From contig JAWOFN010000049.1 in the NCBI GenBank assembly GCA_046497505.1, forward strand, positions 1 through 41,142: a stretch of 41,142 bases of DNA, written 5' to 3'. Positions 26,014 through 33,837 of the stretch are shown piece after piece. The stretch comes from JAWOFN01 sp046497505 [NCBI: bacterium]. GTDB taxonomy: Bacteria; Blakebacterota; Blakebacteria; Blakebacterales. The translations under genes and the position numbers were made by a program. Under the pieces are notes generated by a model. The model worked only from the letters and a program-made list of their open reading frames with translations. It was not told where the DNA came from and ran no database searches. The first letter of the stretch is position 1; each line of letters begins with the position of its first letter.

Positions 26014-26235
26014 TCAGGTCACGGTGATGGCGAAGTCGGGACAGAGCAGTTCACACTGCAGGCAGCCCGTGCAGGCGGATTCGTCCACGACCACCGGGTA
26101 GAGTCCCTCCATCTCCAGTACACCGGGCTTGCAGAACTCGACACAGATCTCGCAGCCCTTGCACCATTCCTGCTTTATCTCGATGGTGTGTTCCGTCTGC
26201 CTCGCAGACCGGTCGGCGCTCGCTTGTTCGGACAT
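26014..26235 (-). CDS. korD: 2-oxoacid:ferredoxin oxidoreductase, delta (2x[4Fe-4S]) subunit (set 2)
   Basis: A 73-residue ferredoxin-type subunit with CKGCEICVEFCKP and CTGCLQCELLCP. It is shorter than the set 1 delta. AAGGAGGGG lies just before its ATG. It is the first gene of its operon. The 173 nt upstream hold an AT-rich stretch near 26281-26300 where a promoter is likely, but I could not choose a clear -35/-10 pair. Confidence 0.93.
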   Translation of the reverse strand: MSEQASADRSARQTEHTIEIKQEWCKGCEICVEFCKPGVLEMEGLYPVVVDESACTGCLQCELLCPDFAITVT

Positions 26236-26408
26236 GGGCCCCTCCTTGGAACGGCGTCCTGACCGGCAATATGAGGACCCTTAACGACATATAAAAGAGT
26301 AAAGTGCCTGAATCTCTGCCTGGGAGGAGGAAAGCAGCCGTTCCGGGGGACGGGGCGCCGTACGGAGGAGAGCCGGCGGGTCCGCCCGACGACGGGACCG
26401 TCTCCGGT

Positions 26409-26627
26409 TCATTCCTCGCCGAGGTCCCTGCGGAGGGGGTTGATCTGCATCTTCAGCTCGTCCGTCTCGCCCAGTACCCATTCCAGGGCCTGGATGATGC
26501 CGACACGGCCGGCGATACCCGTGAAGTCGAGTGCCTCGATGCGTCCCCGGCTCAGGTGGTCGGTGGTGGTCGCGAACGCCCTCTGGATCTCTTCGAGCTT
26601 CTCCCGCACCTCATCTTCGCTTCGCAT
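26409..26627 (-). CDS. Small acidic helical protein, unknown function
   Basis: A 72-residue protein from the ATG at 26627 (MRSEDEVREKLEE). It is predicted to be mainly helical and highly charged, with a hydrophobic centre (GIAGRVGIIQALEWVLGE). I do not recognise the family. It follows the Cse60-like gene by 8 nt on the same strand, and codon use matches the neighbours, so it is probably a real gene. No cysteines, signal peptide or membrane segment. Confidence 0.65.
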   Translation of the reverse strand: MRSEDEVREKLEEIQRAFATTTDHLSRGRIEALDFTGIAGRVGIIQALEWVLGETDELKMQINPLRRDLGEE

Positions 26628-26635
26628 GGGACTCC

Positions 26636-26821
26636 CTATTCGTAGATGACCACCGCCACGACGGTGTACTGTCCCGTCCCGCCGCTCTCCCCCCACCCGG
26701 TCAGCTGGACCTCCTGGATGACGGGGGGAGGCGAACCGCTCCGGAGCCAGGCGTTCATCTCACGCTCGAGCCCCACGGAGTTGGCGTTGGCGAAGACCTT
26801 GACCTTCTGCGGCTTGCCCAT
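26636..26821 (-). CDS. Small Cse60-like protein
   Basis: A 61-residue protein. KVKVFANANSVGLEREMNAWL, then an EVQ strand and a closing YTVVAVVIYE resemble the short Cse60/DUF2758 family: strand, helix, strand, strand ending in a hydrophobic IIY-type strand. Cse60 was named from Bacillus sporulation; no sporulation role is implied here. GAGGGTGATCC precedes the ATG. It probably forms a two-gene unit with the 72-residue protein downstream. Confidence 0.6.
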   Translation of the reverse strand: MGKPQKVKVFANANSVGLEREMNAWLRSGSPPPVIQEVQLTGWGESGGTGQYTVVAVVIYE

Positions 26822-26915
26822 GGATCACCCTCGACGATGGATGGAACAGGATCGGACGGACGTCCGGCAGTATAGATGGGCGGCGGTCCGGGGGTCCAGT
26901 CCCCGGGGTCTCCCG

Positions 26916-27488
26916 CTACCGCGTGGTCACCGTCCCCAGGGCCGATTCCACCGCTTCCTGGAACTGCTCATAGGTCTGACGCCCCGTCAGGGACGCGGTC
27001 AGCCGGCCCCCCGGGTCGTAGACGAAGGTCTGGGGTATGCCCCCCCACCACGATTCCGAGAGCCGGGACTGGAAATCCTGCGGCCAGTCGGTGCCCATGA
27101 AATACCGTGCTCCCACCGCCCGCTGCTCGAAGAGGAAGGGTTTCACCTCCTCCTCCAGCACGTCCAGCTCGTCCATGCTGATGGTGGCCACCCGCACCCC
27201 GCGCCCCCAGTAGTCCCGCTGGAGCTGCATCAGTTCGGGGAACTCCTCCACACAGGGGCCGCACCAGGTCGCCCAGAAGTTGACGACCAGGACCTGGCCG
27301 GCGGAGGACGTCCGATCGACCAGCGCCTGGTAGTCCGACCATGCCAGGGTGGGGACCTCGAGGTCAGCCGGCCCAGGGGCCTGGAAGTCACGGGTGAAGG
27401 GGCCCTCTTCCGCCCCGCCGCAGGCGGAGAGGATGAGCAGGAGGGAGATGAGTGCCGCCCATCTCGGCCGTTCGGTCGTCAGCCCCAT
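26916..27488 (-). CDS. TlpA/ResA-like thioredoxin lipoprotein
   Basis: A 190-residue exported thioredoxin-fold protein. A lipobox (LSAC, Cys ~23) follows a hydrophobic signal, so it is probably anchored to a membrane facing the periplasm. The redox motif WCGPC lies in NFWATWCGPCVEEFPEL, and the cis-Pro segment is GGIPQTFVYD. Such proteins reduce disulfides, often for cytochrome c maturation or protein quality control; no cytochrome gene is near. It begins 3 nt after the stop of the redoxin gene and is co-transcribed with it. Confidence 0.93.
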   Translation of the reverse strand: MGLTTERPRWAALISLLLILSACGGAEEGPFTRDFQAPGPADLEVPTLAWSDYQALVDRTSSAGQVLVVNFWATWCGPCVEEFPELMQLQRDYWGRGVRVATISMDELDVLEEEVKPFLFEQRAVGARYFMGTDWPQDFQSRLSESWWGGIPQTFVYDPGGRLTASLTGRQTYEQFQEAVESALGTVTTR

Positions 27489-27491
27489 GGC

Positions 27492-28082
27492 CTACATGCC
27501 GCGCTTGATGGTGCAGCCGAAGGCCCGGGTACTCTCCTTCGGGGGGGCCTCACCCTCCAGGAGCGCCTCCATGGCTGCGTGGAAGTCGGCCTGGACGCTC
27601 TTGTCGTTCCGGGGACCGATGAGACCGCCGTGGAAGACCGTCTTCCCCCCGGCGTCCACGATCCACAGTTCGGGTGTGAAGGTGGCACCGTAGGCATCCG
27701 CCACCCGGTTCCCCGGGTCGTCGAGTACGGGGAAGGTGAAGCCCTGCTCGGAAGCATGGCGCGCCACTTCGTCCGCCGTCTCGCTGCTGTTGCTGTTGAT
27801 GGCCAGGACCCCCACCCCCCGGTCGCCGTATCGGTCGCAGATCGCCTGATAGTCGTCGTTGCAGGCGTTGGAATAGGGGCACTCGGTGGCGATCCACAGC
27901 ACGATGGTGTAGCGATGGTCCTCCCGTGAGGCGGAGAGACTCACCTCGGAACCGTCCAGCACGTCCGTGAGGGTGAAGTCGGGTGCATCTGCCCCCACCG
28001 CCACAGGACCCTCCTGCAGCCCGGACCCGGATCCCAGGACCATCAGGGCCAGGAGTGCCGCCGTCATCGCCGATCTCCTCAT
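27492..28082 (-). CDS. Exported redoxin/AhpC-TSA-type protein
   Basis: A 196-residue protein. I chose ATG 28082 (GGAGGGAAG upstream), which opens a signal peptide; the longer frame is not supported. The thioredoxin-like fold is marked by APDFTLTDVLDGSEVSL, a peroxiredoxin-like active-site region with ECPYSNAC, and FTPELWIVDAGGKTVFHGG. Two cysteines spaced C-x5-C replace the usual CxxC. Probable role: periplasmic thiol redox with the TlpA-like partner directly downstream. Confidence 0.88.
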   Translation of the reverse strand: MRRSAMTAALLALMVLGSGSGLQEGPVAVGADAPDFTLTDVLDGSEVSLSASREDHRYTIVLWIATECPYSNACNDDYQAICDRYGDRGVGVLAINSNSSETADEVARHASEQGFTFPVLDDPGNRVADAYGATFTPELWIVDAGGKTVFHGGLIGPRNDKSVQADFHAAMEALLEGEAPPKESTRAFGCTIKRGM

Positions 28083-28187
28083 CGCTTCCCTCCTCGTCGG
28101 GTGGTGCCTCGAAGGACCTCCCTGCGACCGCCCGCAGGATATCTCGGATATGTGACGGGGCCGCCGCCGGGGACGTTCCAAGGAAAA

Positions 28188-28214
28188 GCCCGCCGGCGTG
28201 TCACGCCGGCGGGC
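28188..28214 (-). terminator. Intrinsic terminator
   Basis: GCCCGCCGGCG and CGCCGGCGGGC form a perfect 11-bp stem with a 5-nt loop. On the minus strand it is followed by TTTTCC, a proper if short U-tract. It ends transcription of the SH3/BamE-like gene (stop at 28245) before the redoxin gene. Confidence 0.85.
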
Positions 28215-28244
28215 TCTTCCCGCTTTCCCGATGCCGGCAGCCTC

Positions 28245-28859
28245 TTACGGCCGCGCCCTGATCTCGGCCACCCGCTTGCGGTGGTCGAACACCACGTCGA
28301 CCTTCCGCTCCTCGTTGTCGTAGACCCACAGCCAGATGTCGCCGGTGGGACCGCTCTCCAGTATGCGGCGGTCGTCGGGCTGGCCCCACGCGTCCTCGAC
28401 CATCTCCATCGTCATCCCCGGCTTCACGTTGCCGACCAGGATGTCGTTGACGACCTGGATGTCCTTGTACTTCTCGAGCAGCTCGTCCTCACGCTCCCTC
28501 TGGGCCTCGGTGAGCTCCTCCCCCGCCTCACCGCTCCCGGCCGAGACCGTGGGGTCGACCTCACTCAGGTAGAGGGAGTGGGCGTAGTGGCCCTCGCTGG
28601 TCTTGTACCAGTACTTGTTGTACATCCGGTCCGTGAAGACCTCGACCGTCTGCCCCGGGACCATGGTCTCCACCGTGGTCCCCAGCGGATCCGGCTCGTC
28701 GTAGAGGCGGATGACCTGCACGTCGTTCCGTCCCACGATGTACATGGTCTTGGTGGCCTGCTCTTCCTGCTGGGCGTCGGCGTCGGCGGGCAGGGCCAGA
28801 AGGCTCAGGGCCACCATGACGGCGGTTCCCGTCCACAGTGCTGCGATACGATGCTTCAT
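28245..28859 (-). CDS. Exported protein with SH3-like and SmpA/BamE-like regions
   Basis: A 204-residue protein from ATG 28859 (GAGGTGAG upstream) with a signal peptide ending near ADAQQ. Residues ~40-105 resemble a bacterial SH3 domain (YIVGRNDVQVIRLYDEP, then GHYAHSLYL). After an acidic helical linker, residues ~145-204 resemble the SmpA/OmlA (BamE) fold: VKPGMTMEMVEDAWGQPD, then WLWVYDNEERKVDVVF. It probably works in the envelope, in the periplasm or at the outer membrane. A known gene symbol is not justified. Confidence 0.75.
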   Translation of the reverse strand: MKHRIAALWTGTAVMVALSLLALPADADAQQEEQATKTMYIVGRNDVQVIRLYDEPDPLGTTVETMVPGQTVEVFTDRMYNKYWYKTSEGHYAHSLYLSEVDPTVSAGSGEAGEELTEAQREREDELLEKYKDIQVVNDILVGNVKPGMTMEMVEDAWGQPDDRRILESGPTGDIWLWVYDNEERKVDVVFDHRKRVAEIRARP

Positions 28860-28987
28860 GAAGCTCTCACCTCGTGGGATGGGCCCGCCGGGACAGGACC
28901 GGGCTGCGTTCCTGACTCCCGGGGGGCGTCCAGTCATTGCTCATGCGAGAAGTTAATGGCAGCGGTCCCTCCTGTCCAGACAACAAG

Positions 28988-29008
28988 GTCCGGAATAGGC
29001 TGCCGGAC
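28988..29008 (-). terminator. Possible weak terminator after apt
   Basis: GTCCGG and CCGGAC form a 6-bp stem with a 9-nt loop about 74 nt beyond the apt stop. On the minus strand a partly T-rich stretch (CTTGTTGTCT) follows. The rest of the 222-nt gap (28860-29081) shows no gene. Confidence 0.35.
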
Positions 29009-29081
29009 GGCCCCGCCGTTCCTGCTCTATCTTCATAGACGTCTGGAGCACCGTTACGTTCGCGGGTGATCCGGGCCCCGC

Positions 29082-29627
29082 TCACAGCCGCATGATCACA
29101 CTGCAGGGCACCTCGCCCACGACCTTCATCCCCTCCAGCTCCGTCAGTTCGATGAGCAGGCTCACGCCGACCAGGTCGGCACCGAGCTTCCTGATCAGCT
29201 CCATGCCCGCCTGGAGCGTGCCGCCGGTGGCGATGAGGTCGTCGACCAGGAGGACCCGGTCCCCCGGGGTCACGGCGTCCTCGTGCGCCTCCACCGCGTC
29301 CTTCCCGTACTCCAGGGCGTAATGCTGGGAGATGGTGGTGTAGGGCAGCTTGCCCGGCTTGCGCAACATCACCACACCGGCATCCAGCTCCAGGGCGATG
29401 GCCGAGGCGAAGAGGAACCCGCGGGATTCGATCCCCGCCACCGTGATCACCCCCGTGTCCCGGAACGGGTCCGCCATGCGGCGGATCGCTTCGGGGAAGG
29501 CCCGGCGGTCGGAGAGCAGCGGGGAGATGTCCTTGAACTGGATCCCCGGCACCGGGAAATCCGGGATGTTCCGTATGTAGTCCTCCAGGCGGACGGGGCC
29601 GCCTTCAGTACTCGATGGAGAAGTCAT
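29082..29627 (-). CDS. apt: Adenine phosphoribosyltransferase
   Basis: A 181-residue enzyme that joins adenine to PRPP to give AMP (purine salvage). The PRPP-binding motif is VLLVDDLIATGGT. Also present are YIRNIPDFPVPGIQFKDI, IESRGFLFASAIA and the flexible-loop region with KLPYTTISQ, all typical of Apt. Length matches the family. Its start lies inside the end of the acylphosphatase gene (23-nt overlap), with GAGGGAGCG before the ATG. Confidence 0.97.
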   Translation of the reverse strand: MTSPSSTEGGPVRLEDYIRNIPDFPVPGIQFKDISPLLSDRRAFPEAIRRMADPFRDTGVITVAGIESRGFLFASAIALELDAGVVMLRKPGKLPYTTISQHYALEYGKDAVEAHEDAVTPGDRVLLVDDLIATGGTLQAGMELIRKLGADLVGVSLLIELTELEGMKVVGEVPCSVIMRL

Positions 29628-29931
29628 CGCTCCCTCGCGGTTCCATCTCCCGGGACGTCAGGTCGTCCACACGGGAGGCGGCAGGCCCTTTCTCTACGTT
29701 CTCGACGAAGTCCTGCAGCGTGGAAGGCGGACCTTCCACTTCCATCTCTACCGACCCGTCCGGCATGTTCTTCACCCATCCGCCCAGTCCCCTGGCACAC
29801 GCCGCCCGATGAGTGAACCACCGGAACCCCACACCCTGGACCCGGCCGCTGAGCCGGAGATGGAGCCGCTGCCGCCCACCCGGTTCCTCTGCACCGGCGG
29901 ACCTCCTGCTTCCGTTCTCTTCATCCGTCAT
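29605..29931 (-). CDS. acyP: Acylphosphatase
   Basis: A 108-residue enzyme that hydrolyses acyl phosphates. The family signature GRVQGVGFRWFTHRAA contains the catalytic Arg, and GGWVKNMPDGSVEMEVEG contains the catalytic Asn. The ATG at 29931 adds about 20 charged residues before the domain; the longer open frame upstream is unsupported. It overlaps apt by 23 nt and is divergent from the porin gene. Confidence 0.93.
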   Translation of the reverse strand: MTDEENGSRRSAGAEEPGGRQRLHLRLSGRVQGVGFRWFTHRAACARGLGGWVKNMPDGSVEMEVEGPPSTLQDFVENVEKGPAASRVDDLTSREMEPRGSDDFSIEY

Positions 29932-30020
29932 GACCGCAACATGGCCCACCGCACACCGCTGGTGCAAGGACCTCTGCATGGTTATCGTGTGGGGTCGCCC
30001 CCGCACGGAAAGGACATGCG

Positions 30021-31079
30021 ATGATGATGAGGCCCCTCCGCTTCCTCGGGATGATGCTGGCATCGATCGCGCTCCTTCCCCGGACGGCACCGGCCCAGGA
30101 GGTCCCCCCGCCGGACATCACGGGCTTCGTCCAGGGAGGGATCCATGCCCGGGTCGGCGGCGAGCTCGAGCGGGACCGGGCGCTCGGGAGCATCAGCATG
30201 CTGCCCCCCGCCGACGTGGAGAGCGGCTTCTTCCTCTCCAAGGCCCGGCTCTATTTCCGCGGGGGAGTGGACGAGCGGTTCGGGTACACCATCCAGACCG
30301 ATCTCGCCGGGGGCCCCAGCATCCTCACCGCCTACGCGACGGCACGGCTCTCTGAGGGACTCCGCATCCAGGCGGGACAGATGCTGAAGCCTTTCGGGAG
30401 GGACCGTCAGCGGGCCCGGCACCGGCTGCTCAGCCTCGACCGCTCCATGGGCTCCTTCGCACTGGTCAGCCGGCTCCTCTACGGAGGCTGGGACCTGGGT
30501 GCCATGGTCTCCGCCGGCTCGGCCGCGACCCGTCTGCGGACCGGTCTCTTCAACGGGCGGGCCCCCGGGGTGACCGCCGACGACGACGAGGGGAAGAACG
30601 CGGTGGCCCGCCTGGATCTCTCGCCGGGGGAGGGCCTCGAGGCGGGTGTGAACGTAAGCTACCTTCACCTCAGTACCCTCGCTCCCGACCGGCGGGGCAA
30701 CCTGGCCTGGGGAGCGGACTTCCTCCTGGATACCGGCCCCCTGACCCTGGAGGGTGAGCTGCTGAGCGCGGACGACCACGATGCGCCCCCCGGCACTACG
30801 GGCGGCCCGCCCCGCATGCTCGACATCCTCCTCACCGCCGCGGTGGAGGGTCCCGACCTGGCGGGCATGGGAGGCACCCGGCTCGTCCTGCGTGTGGAAC
30901 GGCTGGACCCGGACATCTCCACCGATGACGACCACATGATCATGGTGCTGCCGAGCGTGGACGCGGCGACGAGCGCTTCCACCCGCCTGCAGTTCGGGGT
31001 GGTGAGGCAGGAGCCGGCCGGCACCGGCCGGGAGGCCGGGACCGCGGTCATCCTGCTCTGGCAGGTGAACTACTTCTAG
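30021..31079 (+). CDS. Porin of the OprO/OprP (phosphate-selective) type
   Basis: A 352-residue outer-membrane protein with a signal peptide ending at TAPAQE. ITGFVQGGIHARVGGE, GFFLSKARLYFRGGVDERFGYTIQTD and LRIQAGQMLKPFGRD follow the Porin_O_P pattern, with alternating beta strands throughout and a terminal Phe as in barrel proteins. The family forms anion or phosphate channels; selectivity here is unknown. AAGGA lies 6 nt before three consecutive ATG codons. It is followed after 26 nt by an unknown gene on the same strand. Confidence 0.85.
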   Translation: MMMRPLRFLGMMLASIALLPRTAPAQEVPPPDITGFVQGGIHARVGGELERDRALGSISMLPPADVESGFFLSKARLYFRGGVDERFGYTIQTDLAGGPSILTAYATARLSEGLRIQAGQMLKPFGRDRQRARHRLLSLDRSMGSFALVSRLLYGGWDLGAMVSAGSAATRLRTGLFNGRAPGVTADDDEGKNAVARLDLSPGEGLEAGVNVSYLHLSTLAPDRRGNLAWGADFLLDTGPLTLEGELLSADDHDAPPGTTGGPPRMLDILLTAAVEGPDLAGMGGTRLVLRVERLDPDISTDDDHMIMVLPSVDAATSASTRLQFGVVRQEPAGTGREAGTAVILLWQVNYF

Positions 31080-31105
31080 CACGCGGCCGCAGAGAGGACC
31101 GGCGC

Positions 31106-31723
31106 ATGGGTCTGTTCGACTGGCTGAAGGGCATCTTCTCATCCCCCACCGGCTCCGAGGGCCTCGGGGCGATGGACCGCGACCAGATACGCGACCTGGT
31201 CCAGGACAGCCTGGATGAGACGGAAGCCACCAGTGAGGTGGTGGAACGAGCGCAGGACGCCCGGGAGCGTGCCCGGGACCTCATGAGGCAGGGTCTGTAC
31301 GAAGAGGCGCTGGAACGGTTCCGGGAGTCCCGTGAGGCGTGGGAGGCCCAGGCGGCCATCTGCCGCGAGAAGGGGTTCAAGAACCTGTGGCCCGGCCGCC
31401 CCCAGCAGGTGGGCCGGGAGATGGCGGAACTGCGGATCGCCTTCCTGGACGTCCTCGACCTCTCCAGCTTCCGCTTCCTCACCGAACGGGCCCGCCTCCG
31501 CCGTGAACAGGTGGTCGGGATACTCCGGATCCTGGGGGATTCCGGCGACGAGGGGGTCTCGGAAGAGGACATCTACGATGCCTTCCCCCATCATCAGCGG
31601 GAGGGCATACGGAGCGTCCTGCTCCAGGCGCAGAAACGGGGATGGGTCCGAAGAGGGGGATCCGCGGAACGGTATCGGCTCTTCCTCACCGATGACGCAC
31701 CCGATCCGGAGGACGCTAGCTGA
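31106..31723 (+). CDS. Unknown protein with a coiled helical N-terminus and winged-helix-like C-terminus
   Basis: A 205-residue cytoplasmic protein that I do not recognise. Residues ~20-100 are long charged helices with TPR-like features (LMRQGLYEEALERFRESREAW). Residues ~130-195 look like a winged helix (GVSEEDIYDAFPHHQREGIRSVLLQAQKRGWVRR). GAGAGGA precedes the ATG. The last 8 nt overlap the end of the convergent diguanylate cyclase gene. Confidence 0.75.
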   Translation: MGLFDWLKGIFSSPTGSEGLGAMDRDQIRDLVQDSLDETEATSEVVERAQDARERARDLMRQGLYEEALERFRESREAWEAQAAICREKGFKNLWPGRPQQVGREMAELRIAFLDVLDLSSFRFLTERARLRREQVVGILRILGDSGDEGVSEEDIYDAFPHHQREGIRSVLLQAQKRGWVRRGGSAERYRLFLTDDAPDPEDAS

Positions 31724-32573
31724 CCACCTCGGTGGCGGTACAGGTCCTGTCCCGTCCCGACTCCTTCGCGAAGTAGAGGGCCCTGTCCGCGGCCCCCACC
31801 AGTTCCTCCGGTGTCCGGGTGGTGGCATCGAGTGTCGCCACACCCACCGAGACGGTGATCGTCACCACCTCCCCGTCCGCCGCCTCCTCCCCGGAGAGCA
31901 GGCGCAGTTCATCCTTCTCGTCGACGGCGAACCGGAGCTGGGCCGACCGGTTCCGCATGCGCTCCCCGGTGATATAGGCACCTCCGACGGGGGTGGAAGG
32001 GAGCACGCAGAGGAACTCCTCTCCCCCATAACGTCCCACCACGTCGATGCGGCGCAGGCTGGTGCGCAGCATCCCGGCCACCTCCCGGAGGACCGTATCC
32101 CCGCTGATATGCCCCCAGGTGTCGTTCACCGGCTTGAAGGAGTCCAGGTCGAGCATGGCCACGCTCAACGGGAACCCGAAGCGCCGCGCCTTGTAGAACT
32201 CCTCCTCGAGGATCTTGAGGATGGCCCTCCGGTTGAAGAGACCGGTGAGGTCGTCGGTGTGGGCCATGGCCTCCAGCTCGTCCAGCCGCATCACCTGGTG
32301 GATGGTCCGGTAGGAGAAGCGCACCGCCATCAGGATGAACACGGCCGCCAGGAAGAACACCTCGGCGGTGAGGAGGTCCCTGTCGAAGGGACGACCGGTG
32401 AGCATGAAGAGGAGATAGACCGCGTATCCCACCGCGAAGAATCCGATGAGGTTGCGCAGGGAGGGCCACGGCCCCACGTCCTTCAGGATGCCGATGAGCC
32501 GCTGGGTCCGGGCGATGGCGACCAGCAGCACGATGAAGCCGAGGGCGATGAGCACCGCCGACAGCTCAAGCAT
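31716..32573 (-). CDS. Membrane-bound diguanylate cyclase (GGDEF)
   Basis: A 285-residue protein with three predicted membrane helices (residues ~4-22, 43-60, 66-85), then a GGDEF domain. The active site reads GGEEF (183-187), a functional variant, and an RxxD inhibitory site (R174-D177) lies five residues upstream, so feedback inhibition by c-di-GMP is expected. It makes c-di-GMP from two GTP. No N-terminal sensor domain beyond the membrane part. GGGGAGG precedes the ATG. Confidence 0.93.
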   Translation of the reverse strand: MLELSAVLIALGFIVLLVAIARTQRLIGILKDVGPWPSLRNLIGFFAVGYAVYLLFMLTGRPFDRDLLTAEVFFLAAVFILMAVRFSYRTIHQVMRLDELEAMAHTDDLTGLFNRRAILKILEEEFYKARRFGFPLSVAMLDLDSFKPVNDTWGHISGDTVLREVAGMLRTSLRRIDVVGRYGGEEFLCVLPSTPVGGAYITGERMRNRSAQLRFAVDEKDELRLLSGEEAADGEVVTITVSVGVATLDATTRTPEELVGAADRALYFAKESGRDRTCTATEVVS

Positions 32574-32680
32574 GGAGACCTCCCCTACCCCCCGGTATGG
32601 AGGTCCCCACAGAGGGGACTGTCATGCGTGAGATGCGGCTCCGTTCGGAAGCGATGTTGTCGCAGCGGTCGTGACCTTCA

Positions 32681-32699
32681 CCGGGTCGGACCGACCCGG
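32681..32699. repeat. Perfect 19-nt palindrome, possible operator
   Basis: CCGGGTCGG and CCGACCCGG flank a single central A. It lies just downstream of the candidate diguanylate cyclase promoter, a good position for a repressor site or a leader hairpin. No second copy was noticed in the window. Confidence 0.55.
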
Positions 32700-32710
32700 C
32701 TGGGCGCCAC

Positions 32711-32738
32711 CTTAGTGGCAGCCCGCCGACAGGGTCAA
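32711..32738 (-). promoter_or_regulatory. Candidate promoter of the diguanylate cyclase gene
   Basis: On the minus strand TTGACC (32733-32738), a 16-bp spacer and ACTAAG (32711-32716). The -35 is strong, the -10 weak (3/6). The transcript would contain the 19-nt palindrome in a leader of over 120 nt. Confidence 0.35.
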
Positions 32739-32883
32739 ACCTAAAAACCCGCGGACAGGTCTCGATGGTCCAGGATGCACCTCTTCCCCCGACGAGAGAG
32801 CCCCTACTCCCCGGGGGGGGCGAAGGGGTCCATGCTCTCCCCGGTGCGCCCGCGGAGGCGGCGCCGGGATCGTTCGCGCGGGT

Positions 32884-33042
32884 TCAGCCGGCCTCGGCCG
32901 TGATGGGCTCCCACTCCTCACACTCCTGGTCACGACAGCCCACCGTGGGGGGGCATTTCATGCACTCCCCGATCCCCGCTTCGGGGGTGAAGAACGGCAC
33001 CCACCAGCAGCAGTCCTCACAGCGTCCGATCTGGGGACACAT
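32884..33042 (-). CDS. Small cysteine-rich protein, unknown function
   Basis: A 52-residue protein with eight cysteines (C2, C8, C11, C12, C27, C30, C36, C41) and several aromatic residues. The start is fixed by GGAGGATCGGG before the ATG at 33042, and a promoter-like pair lies upstream. The cysteines could bind an Fe-S cluster or zinc. I recognise no family. Neither the neighbouring tRNA nor the diguanylate cyclase gives a clear functional hint. Confidence 0.65.
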   Translation of the reverse strand: MCPQIGRCEDCCWWVPFFTPEAGIGECMKCPPTVGCRDQECEEWEPITAEAG

Positions 33043-33102
33043 CCCGATCCTCCTCGCCGGAGCCTCATCGACGTACCGCCCCCTGCAGGACGGTGACCTC
33101 AC

Positions 33103-33131
33103 CCTATGTCCGCGAAGGGGGTGAGGGTCAA
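33103..33131 (-). promoter_or_regulatory. Candidate promoter of the cysteine-rich gene
   Basis: On the minus strand TTGACC (33126-33131), a 17-bp spacer and CATAGG (33103-33108). Expected leader of about 55 nt. The -35 abuts the hairpin that follows the tRNA gene. Confidence 0.4.
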
Positions 33132-33132
33132 G

Positions 33133-33162
33133 GAGGGTCCACGCGATGCCGGGTGGACCCTC
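33133..33162 (-). terminator. Hairpin downstream of tRNA-Pro(CGG)
   Basis: GAGGGTCCAC and GTGGACCCTC form a perfect 10-bp stem with a 10-nt loop, 9 nt after the tRNA 3' end. There is no U-tract, so termination strength is uncertain. Confidence 0.5.
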
Positions 33163-33171
33163 GACAAACAG

Positions 33172-33248
<77 letters not shown>

Positions 33249-33336
33249 ACGGATCTCGAGTTTTCCAATATAGGAGTTCTCCCACGGTGCGCCAGCCCGT
33301 GGTTGACATCTTCCCGGGGACGCTGGCCGGAGGGGC

Positions 33337-33837
33337 TCACGCGGTGAAGAGTGCGATCCCCCCGATGACCCCCATGGTGGCGAGGGTGACCACGGCCCCT
33401 GAGATCAGGATCCCCGCCAGGACGGCCGGGAATGCCAGACGATGTCGGATGCCGAAGACGAAGGCCGCGGCACATCCCGTCCAGGCCCCCGTGATCGGCA
33501 GGGGGATGGCCACGAAGAGCATGAGACCCAGGGCCTCGTAGCGTTCGACCACCACCCCTCTCCTGCGGGTCCGCTCGAAGAGCCAGGTGAAGAAACGCTC
33601 CCACATCGGCCAGCGGCGGAGCCATCGGGAGACCGGCTCCAGGCCCAGGAGGAGGAAGGGCACGGGGAGGTAGTTGCCCATCACGGCGAAGAGATAGGCG
33701 ACCGGCCACGAGAGCCCCCCCGCACCGATCCCCACGGGGATGGCACCCCGAAGCTCGCTCACCGGGAGGGTGGCGATGAGGAGGGTGGTGAGCTCGGGCG
33801 GGAGCCCCCGCAGTGCCGTCCAGAGGGACTCAGTCAC
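33337..33837 (-). CDS. Small multidrug export protein (COG2426 type)
   Basis: A 166-residue integral membrane protein with four to five hydrophobic helices. ATLPVSELRGAIPVGIGAG and GNYLPVPFLLLGLEP match the small multi-drug export protein family. Real substrates are not known for most members. It starts at GTG 33837, overlapping the end of pcm by 8 nt, so it is the third gene of a surE-pcm unit. Confidence 0.85.
   Translation of the reverse strand: MTESLWTALRGLPPELTTLLIATLPVSELRGAIPVGIGAGGLSWPVAYLFAVMGNYLPVPFLLLGLEPVSRWLRRWPMWERFFTWLFERTRRRGVVVERYEALGLMLFVAIPLPITGAWTGCAAAFVFGIRHRLAFPAVLAGILISGAVVTLATMGVIGGIALFTA

Larger units (their letters stand above)
32574..32883. other. 310-nt intergenic region with palindromes
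   Basis: No gene is seen. The region holds a perfect 19-nt palindrome (32681-32699), a GCCAC/GTGGC hairpin around 32707-32720 and a short GTCCCC/GGGGAC hairpin near 32605-32621. A promoter candidate for the diguanylate cyclase is listed separately. Confidence 0.5.
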
